Origin: Candidatus Gastranaerophilales bacterium
GTDB lineage: Bacteria; Cyanobacteriota; Vampirovibrionia; Gastranaerophilales; Gastranaerophilaceae
Direction of reading: 5' to 3'
Assembly: GCA_944325525.1 (NCBI GenBank)
Contig: CALVAK010000014.1
Coordinates: forward strand, 1-61,606
Length of the DNA stretch: 61,606 nt
The position numbers were made by a program, and so were the translations under genes. Under the pieces are notes generated by a model. That model had not been told where the DNA came from, searched no databases, and saw only the letters and a program-made list of their open reading frames with translations. How positions within the stretch are numbered: position 1 is the first letter of the stretch; each line of letters begins with the position of its first letter. Of this stretch, positions 57,077 to 61,606 are shown piece after piece.

Positions 57077-58171
57077 TTAACCGTTTATTTTTTCACTTCC
57101 GGAATAAACACCTCTAATATAGTGCATTAATTCATTAGGATTATCCGAATGTTCAAGAGCTATTTCCTGTGTAATTACATTTTGTTTTAAAAGATTATAT
57201 AAACATTGATTAAATGTTATCATATCGTTATATCCGCCCTTTTGAACAAGTTTATATATTTCTTCAAGCTCATCTTTAAGAATAAAATCCTTAATAGTAG
57301 GAGTGGAGAACAATATTTCAACAGCCGGTACTCTGCCTTTCCCGTTTGCTTTCGGAAGCAGTTTTTGTGATATTGTACCTCTAAACACTTCAGCGAACTG
57401 ACTTCGGACAGCTTCTCTTTCAACCGGATTAAAGAAACTAAGCACACGATTAATTGTCTGTACAGCATTGAATGTATGCAGGGTTGCAAATACAAGATGT
57501 CCTGTCTCTGCTGCATGCAATGCACTTTGAACTGTCTCCATATCTCTTATTTCACCAATCAATATAACATCAGGATCCTGCCTAAGTGCATATTTTAAGC
57601 CGTCTATATAATTTGCCGTATCTATTCCTATTTGTCTTTGAGTAAATATTGATTTTTTACTTTTATATACATATTCTACAGGATCTTCAATTGTTACAAT
57701 ATGTTTTTTTTGATTTTCATTTATATGTTCAATTATTGAAGCAATTGTTGTTGATTTTCCGGAACCAGCAACACCAGTTACAAGAACTATTCCGTTTTCG
57801 AAATGTGAAAAATTTTCCACACTTTCAGGTAAATTTAATTCTTTAAATGACGGAATATCAAAAGAGACAAGGCGGATAGTCATAGAATGATAACCGAAAG
57901 ACATTGCAACATTTACTCTAAAACGTGCAGCACCTTCTATTTCATAAGGAAAATCGAAATCATAAGATTTAAATATTTTATCTCTCATTGCACCCGGTGC
58001 CATTGTATCAATAGCTTTAAGCATATCATCCTCAGTCACGGGTTCAAGTTTTGCTTTCAAAATTTTTCCATCTATTCTGAAAGAAGGTACTTCTCCTACT
58101 ATAAAATGCAAATCCGAAGCACCAAGTTCAACTGCTTTTTTTAGTAATGAATCTATTGTATAATCACTCAT
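57077..58171 (-). CDS. pilT: Twitching motility / pilus retraction ATPase PilT
   Basis: 364 aa from the ATG at 58171, chosen over one 9 codons upstream because AGGAG sits 7 bases before it and the family begins (I)DSLLKKAVELGASDLH. Walker A is GVAGSGKSTT. The Asp box and Walker B are RQDPDVILIGEIRDMETV. The His box is AAETGHLVFATLHT. All are intact, unlike the degenerate PilB-like gene in this window. It drives pilus retraction for twitching or DNA uptake. Confidence 0.94.
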   Translation of the reverse strand: MSDYTIDSLLKKAVELGASDLHFIVGEVPSFRIDGKILKAKLEPVTEDDMLKAIDTMAPGAMRDKIFKSYDFDFPYEIEGAARFRVNVAMSFGYHSMTIRLVSFDIPSFKELNLPESVENFSHFENGIVLVTGVAGSGKSTTIASIIEHINENQKKHIVTIEDPVEYVYKSKKSIFTQRQIGIDTANYIDGLKYALRQDPDVILIGEIRDMETVQSALHAAETGHLVFATLHTFNAVQTINRVLSFFNPVEREAVRSQFAEVFRGTISQKLLPKANGKGRVPAVEILFSTPTIKDFILKDELEEIYKLVQKGGYNDMITFNQCLYNLLKQNVITQEIALEHSDNPNELMHYIRGVYSGSEKING

Positions 58172-58364
58172 CCGCCAACTCCTAACGTGTATTCTCATTC
58201 AACAGTATATTACTTTTTTTAATATAAGAAAATAATTTTACATTTATATACTTATTTTGCGGGATTTTAACCAAAGAACAAACCGTTAGTCAAAAATGGT
58301 GGTGTAAGAACAACTATATATGAAGTTTCTTTATTTTTTTGAGGCATTAGTCAAATTACAAAGC

Positions 58365-58600
58365 TTTTGGTTAAAATTAACAAAATAAAAAGTCCGGAAA
58401 ATTTTTCTTTAAATTATAAGTAAAATTTTTGATATGACACTCTAAAAAAATGAGCAATAAGTTAGAAATGATGAAATTTTACCTTATTAGAACACTAGAT
58501 TTAACGGAACATTTTTGTTGTAATTATATCACTGCTTTCTTTGATTTTTTATTGAGCTAAAACTCAATCCGCAGATTCTCCTGCTTATCATTAATTTTTT
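58365..58600 (+). repeat. Dispersed intergenic repeat, copy B
   Basis: The 27-nt block at 58365-58391 and the 33-nt block at 58517-58549 match copy A (603-629 and 642-674), 2 differences each. They are spaced ~125 bp apart here against ~12 bp in copy A. The hairpin is TTGAG (58552-58556)/CTCAA (58563-58567). Both base pairs that differ from copy A are compensated. The rest of the 58199-58745 gap is A/T-rich and shows no ORF. Confidence 0.6.
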
Positions 58601-58660
58601 CTTGAATGGAATATACCAGATAAAAATTTTCATATAAAAAGATGATTTTTAAGAATATTT

Positions 58661-58689
58661 TTCATATTTTATTAATTTATATTTATAAT
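58661..58689 (+). promoter_or_regulatory. Putative promoter of the 76-aa gene
   Basis: TTCATA (58661-58666), a 17-bp spacer and TATAAT (58684-58689). The start would be near 58696, leaving a ~50-nt leader. Confidence 0.4.
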
Positions 58690-58745
58690 AATGACATGTA
58701 GATTTTTATCATTATAAATAAATTGTGTATTTAAAGGAGCAGTAT

Positions 58746-58976
58746 ATGATTAATGCATTAAAGAATATGGTTTCACAGGTATTTTATACAAATGCTTCTT
58801 CACAGACTGCATTAATAAAACAGAACAGCAATTATAATCCTTTTGAAAACCCGTTTATACAGACCCCGTCAAGAAATACCTATGCTGTAAACAGACCGGT
58901 AAAAGGCGGATACTTTGCTGGATATTATAACGGCAAACCTAATATTGTCGGAAGAAGACTTTTTATTGAAGCTTAA
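58746..58976 (+). CDS. Hypothetical protein, 76 aa
   Basis: Starts MINALKNMVSQVFYTN at an ATG with AAAGGAG 7 bases upstream; a longer reading from 58725 lacks such support. A short hydrophobic-helical N-terminus is followed by an Asn/Pro/Tyr-rich tail (YNPFENPFIQTPSRNTY, GGYFAGYYNGKPN). No family is recognised. The stop codon overlaps that of dnaB (shared TTAA), so the convergent transcripts meet. Confidence 0.65.
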   Translation: MINALKNMVSQVFYTNASSQTALIKQNSNYNPFENPFIQTPSRNTYAVNRPVKGGYFAGYYNGKPNIVGRRLFIEA

Positions 58977-60337
58977 AATTCATTTGTTCTAGTCTGATTT
59001 TTAAATTTTGTAATGTTTGATTGGAACAATAGATTAATGTTACCGGTAGGTCCGTTTCTGTGCTTGGCTATAATAATTTCAGCCTTACCTTTATTCTCAA
59101 TATTATCCCTGTTGTAATATTCATCCCTGTAGATAAACATTACAATATCAGCATCTTGTTCTATAGCACCGGAATCTCTTAAGTCAGATAACATCGGGCG
59201 TTTATCGTTTCTTGCTTCAACCCCTCTTGACAACTGAGAAAGAGCAATTATCGGAACATCCAGTTCTCTTGCGAGACCTTTTAAAGCACGTGAAATAGCA
59301 GAAATCTGCTGATTTCTGTCGTTAGGATTACCTCCTCCCTCCATTAATTGCAGGTAATCAATTACAATCAAAGCCAAATCTTTTTCTTCAAGCATTAATC
59401 TTCTACATTTAGCCTTTATATCGGTAGCTGTTAAACCTGATGTATCATCAATATAAATACGGGCATCTGCAAATTTTGTCATTGCATCCATCAGTTTTTC
59501 CCAGTCTTTAGGCTGCATGTGTCCTGATGTTATTCTTTGTGTATCAACTTCTGCCTCTGAACATAGCATACGTTTTACAAGCTGCTGCTTAGGCATTTCA
59601 AGAGAAAATATAGCAACGCCTTTTTTTGCTTTTAATGCAACATTTTGTGCAAGATTTAATGCAAATGCCGTTTTACCCATAGACGGGCGGGCTGCAAGTA
59701 TTATTAAATCTGATTTTTGTAATCCTGATGTTAATGCATCTAAATCATAAAAACCTGTAGTAACACCTACAAGATCTTCTTTGTTATTATAACGGTATTC
59801 TATTTGCTCATAACTTGAAACAACAAGATCTTGAATCGGCACCAAATCAGTTGTATCTTTTTGCGAAGCAATATTAAAAATAAGTTTTTGAGCATTATCT
59901 AAAACAACATCCGTTTCTTCATTCTCATAAGACATAGAAACAATTTCGGAACCCGCATTTATTAAAGCTCTTTTAATCTCCTTTTCCTGAACAATTTTAG
60001 CATAAAACTCAATATTAGCAGTTGTTACAACGTTCAAAGCAAGATCATTAATATAAGCTCTGCCGCCGGCATCTTCAAGTAAATCTTCGTTTCTCAAATA
60101 TTCTGAAACCGTTACAATATCTATCGGTTCATTTTTCTCAAATAAATCAAGCATTGCTTTAAATATTATTCTGTGAGCAGGTTTATAAAAACTTTCCGAT
60201 TTTATATACTCAACAATTTTCCCGAGAGAATGAGGATTAACCAGAATTGCACCAAGTACTGCTTCTTCTGCCTCAATACTCTGTGGTAATAATTTAAGCA
60301 TATCCGTCTCAGAACGCTTTACAACCTTATTAGCCAA
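58973..60337 (-). CDS. dnaB: Replicative DNA helicase DnaB
   Basis: 454 aa from a TTG start with GGAGG just upstream. The N-terminal domain has PQSIEAEEAVLGAILVNP. Walker A is ARPSMGKTAFALNLA, Walker B LALIVIDYLQLM, and RGVEARNDKRPMLSDLRDSGAIEQDADIVMFIYRDEYY is typical. The hexameric helicase unwinds DNA at the replication fork. No intein is present. It follows a coiled-coil gene by 42 bp. Confidence 0.97.
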   Translation of the reverse strand: MANKVVKRSETDMLKLLPQSIEAEEAVLGAILVNPHSLGKIVEYIKSESFYKPAHRIIFKAMLDLFEKNEPIDIVTVSEYLRNEDLLEDAGGRAYINDLALNVVTTANIEFYAKIVQEKEIKRALINAGSEIVSMSYENEETDVVLDNAQKLIFNIASQKDTTDLVPIQDLVVSSYEQIEYRYNNKEDLVGVTTGFYDLDALTSGLQKSDLIILAARPSMGKTAFALNLAQNVALKAKKGVAIFSLEMPKQQLVKRMLCSEAEVDTQRITSGHMQPKDWEKLMDAMTKFADARIYIDDTSGLTATDIKAKCRRLMLEEKDLALIVIDYLQLMEGGGNPNDRNQQISAISRALKGLARELDVPIIALSQLSRGVEARNDKRPMLSDLRDSGAIEQDADIVMFIYRDEYYNRDNIENKGKAEIIIAKHRNGPTGNINLLFQSNITKFKNQTRTNEF

Positions 60338-60379
60338 GCCGCCTCCAATTTATTTTATTTACCATTCCTTTTTATTTTT

Positions 60380-60955
60380 TTATTCAGCAAAAGCCTTCGG
60401 ATTATTTGAAGATTCACGAACAATTTCTCTTGATTTGCCCTTTTGCTGAGAAAGGAAATCCTGTCCGTTTTTAACTATTCTGTGGATTTGTTCTATATCA
60501 CGGTTTAAATTATTTAAAACCTGTTCGGCATAAGCCTGAGCACCTTCTTTTGTCTGCATAGCTTCTTGGAAAGCACTTCTTCTCATTGCTTCAGCCTCTT
60601 CTGCGGCTTTATTTTTCATTTCTTCACAGCTTGCTTTAACCTGTTCCTGAATCTTGGCAGCTTTTTCTCTTACCGCTCTAATCAATTCAGATTCACTTAA
60701 TATATTTGCAGCAGTATTTTGAGCTTCACTTATAATTCTATCAGCTCTGCTTTGTGCTTCAAGATAAATATCGTCACGTCTTTTCAATATCATCTCGGCA
60801 GTTTTAATTTCTTCAGGTAAAATAGCTCTTATTTTACTCAGGATATCCTGTATATCATCGGTATTCATAAATAAACAATAGCTGCCAACGTGAAATTTAT
60901 TATCCAGCATTTCATCCGCTTCATCTATTAAATGACTTACTCTCAGTTCTGTCAT
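60380..60955 (-). CDS. Coiled-coil protein (DivIVA/ATP synthase b-like), 191 aa
   Basis: Almost entirely helical; Glu/Ala/Lys heptads span residues ~50-180, with DRIISEAQNTAANILSESELIRAVREKAAKIQEQV as core. The N-terminus TELRVSHLIDEADEMLDN resembles DivIVA-like membrane/pole-binding starters found next to coaD in other genomes. It possibly organises cell division or acts as an adaptor. Four bp separate it from coaD upstream. Confidence 0.75.
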   Translation of the reverse strand: MTELRVSHLIDEADEMLDNKFHVGSYCLFMNTDDIQDILSKIRAILPEEIKTAEMILKRRDDIYLEAQSRADRIISEAQNTAANILSESELIRAVREKAAKIQEQVKASCEEMKNKAAEEAEAMRRSAFQEAMQTKEGAQAYAEQVLNNLNRDIEQIHRIVKNGQDFLSQQKGKSREIVRESSNNPKAFAE

Positions 60956-60959
60956 ATCT

Positions 60960-61442
60960 TTAACCTTTCATATATTTTTCTTCTAAATATTTTGCTACCG
61001 ACTCCGGTACAAATTTAGATACATCACCTTTCATTAAGGCAATTTCTCTTACAGTACCTGATGATATAAAGTTATATTTCGGTTTTGTTGTTAAGAAAAC
61101 AGTATGTATATCCGAACATAATGCACTGTTAGCCTGTGAAAGCTGCATTTCATATTCAAAATCCGATACTGCTCTTAACCCTCTTATAAGCACATTTGCA
61201 TTTCTTTTTTTTGCATATTCTATTGTTAATCCGTCAAAACTATCCACTTCTACATTTTTTATATCTTTTACAGATTCTTTTATAAGCATTAACTTATCTT
61301 CCAGTGGTAAAAAACTTTTTTTATTCACATTCACAGAAACAACAACTATAATTTTTTCGAATATTTCGGAAGCTCGTTTAAGAACATCAAGATGTCCTTT
61401 TGTTATAGGGTCAAAACTTCCCGGATATATTGCCGTTTTCAA
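60960..61442 (-). CDS. coaD: Phosphopantetheine adenylyltransferase
   Basis: 160 aa from a TTG start; an AAGG Shine-Dalgarno and a TATAAT at 61480-61485 lie upstream. The nucleotidyltransferase motif is YPGSFDPITKGHLDVL. IRGLRAVSDFEYEMQ and SSGTVREIA bind ATP and phosphopantetheine. It is the penultimate step of coenzyme A synthesis. Confidence 0.96.
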   Translation of the reverse strand: MKTAIYPGSFDPITKGHLDVLKRASEIFEKIIVVVSVNVNKKSFLPLEDKLMLIKESVKDIKNVEVDSFDGLTIEYAKKRNANVLIRGLRAVSDFEYEMQLSQANSALCSDIHTVFLTTKPKYNFISSGTVREIALMKGDVSKFVPESVAKYLEEKYMKG

Positions 61443-61479
61443 TTTTCTTTACCTTGAATACTTAATAACTTACATTACA

Positions 61480-61485
61480 ATTATA
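61480..61485 (-). promoter_or_regulatory. -10 element upstream of coaD
   Basis: TATAAT on the minus strand, about 40 bp before the coaD TTG. No clear -35 is visible at the right distance. The remaining bases to 61606 show no gene. Confidence 0.35.
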
Positions 61486-61606
61486 TTGCAATCATGTTTT
61501 TAGGTTTATTTACAAACAATAAATGTTTATGATTATTTACAAATACATTTGAGAAAAATTAATATTATGTAATGTTTTTGACTATTACGTGTATTTGTTG
61601 TGTAAT

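Noticed and set aside
58199..58745. tRNA or transposase remnant in the gap
   Set aside because: No cloverleaf with CCA end or transposase-like reading frame; only the dispersed repeat and A/T-rich DNA.

Overview
This is an AT-rich chromosomal window, probably from a host-associated, fermentative, anaerobic bacterium. My best guess is the non-photosynthetic cyanobacterial class Vampirovibrionia/Melainabacteria (Gastranaerophilales-like). That guess is an inference from the very low GC content, a ferredoxin-dependent KorDABC 2-oxoacid oxidoreductase, type IV pilus ATPases without photosynthesis genes, and a set of lineage-specific proteins. The 16S fragment at the left edge is too short to prove it. 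No prophage, insertion sequence, CRISPR array or tRNA was seen.

Layout. 1-790: 5' end of a leftward 16S rRNA gene with two tandem promoters, then a dispersed intergenic repeat. 789-6957: a 55-aa zinc-ribbon gene coupled to a radical SAM gene, a small unknown gene, a class II aldolase, a membrane-anchored kelch-like protein, recF (apparently leaderless) and a frameshifted SGNH-hydrolase gene. 7006-15396: an S10-spc ribosomal protein operon (rpsJ to rplR) on the minus strand that stops at a bidirectional terminator after rplR. 15754-22677: a Ski2-type helicase, then a histidine kinase, response regulator and degenerate PilB-like ATPase in one operon. 22851-23016: a candidate small RNA. 22995-25981: LCP protein, hisG and mazG. 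26103-34997: a PLP enzyme, korDABC, a DnaQ-like exonuclease, SDR, an unknown gene and HIT, mnmE and a second histidine kinase. 35094-37709: clpB. 37737-45365: lineage-specific proteins, including a 1765-aa protein with twelve tandem repeats and an HD domain. 45352-49114: radA, thrC and hom. 49300-49890: a Gly/Ser-rich 76-aa peptide and a zinc-ribbon protein. 50136-55679: a tight four-gene cassette of two paralogous membrane proteins, a GH13 (GlgE-like) enzyme and a small membrane protein. 55659-61442: deoC, recO, pilT, a second copy of the intergenic repeat, a 76-aa gene, dnaB, a coiled-coil protein and coaD.

How the genes work together. Much of the window is housekeeping: translation, DNA repair and replication (recF, recO, radA, dnaB), amino-acid synthesis (hom, thrC, hisG) and ferredoxin-linked carbon metabolism. 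Two lineage-specific features stand out. First, several otherwise unrelated proteins carry a short N-terminal Ser-Phe-(Gly/Ser/Arg/Lys) motif after a polar stretch, which could be a sorting or interaction tag. Second, the 50136-55679 cassette looks like an undescribed membrane-associated glucan-processing unit. These functional readings are inferences from reading the sequence; no database search was run.
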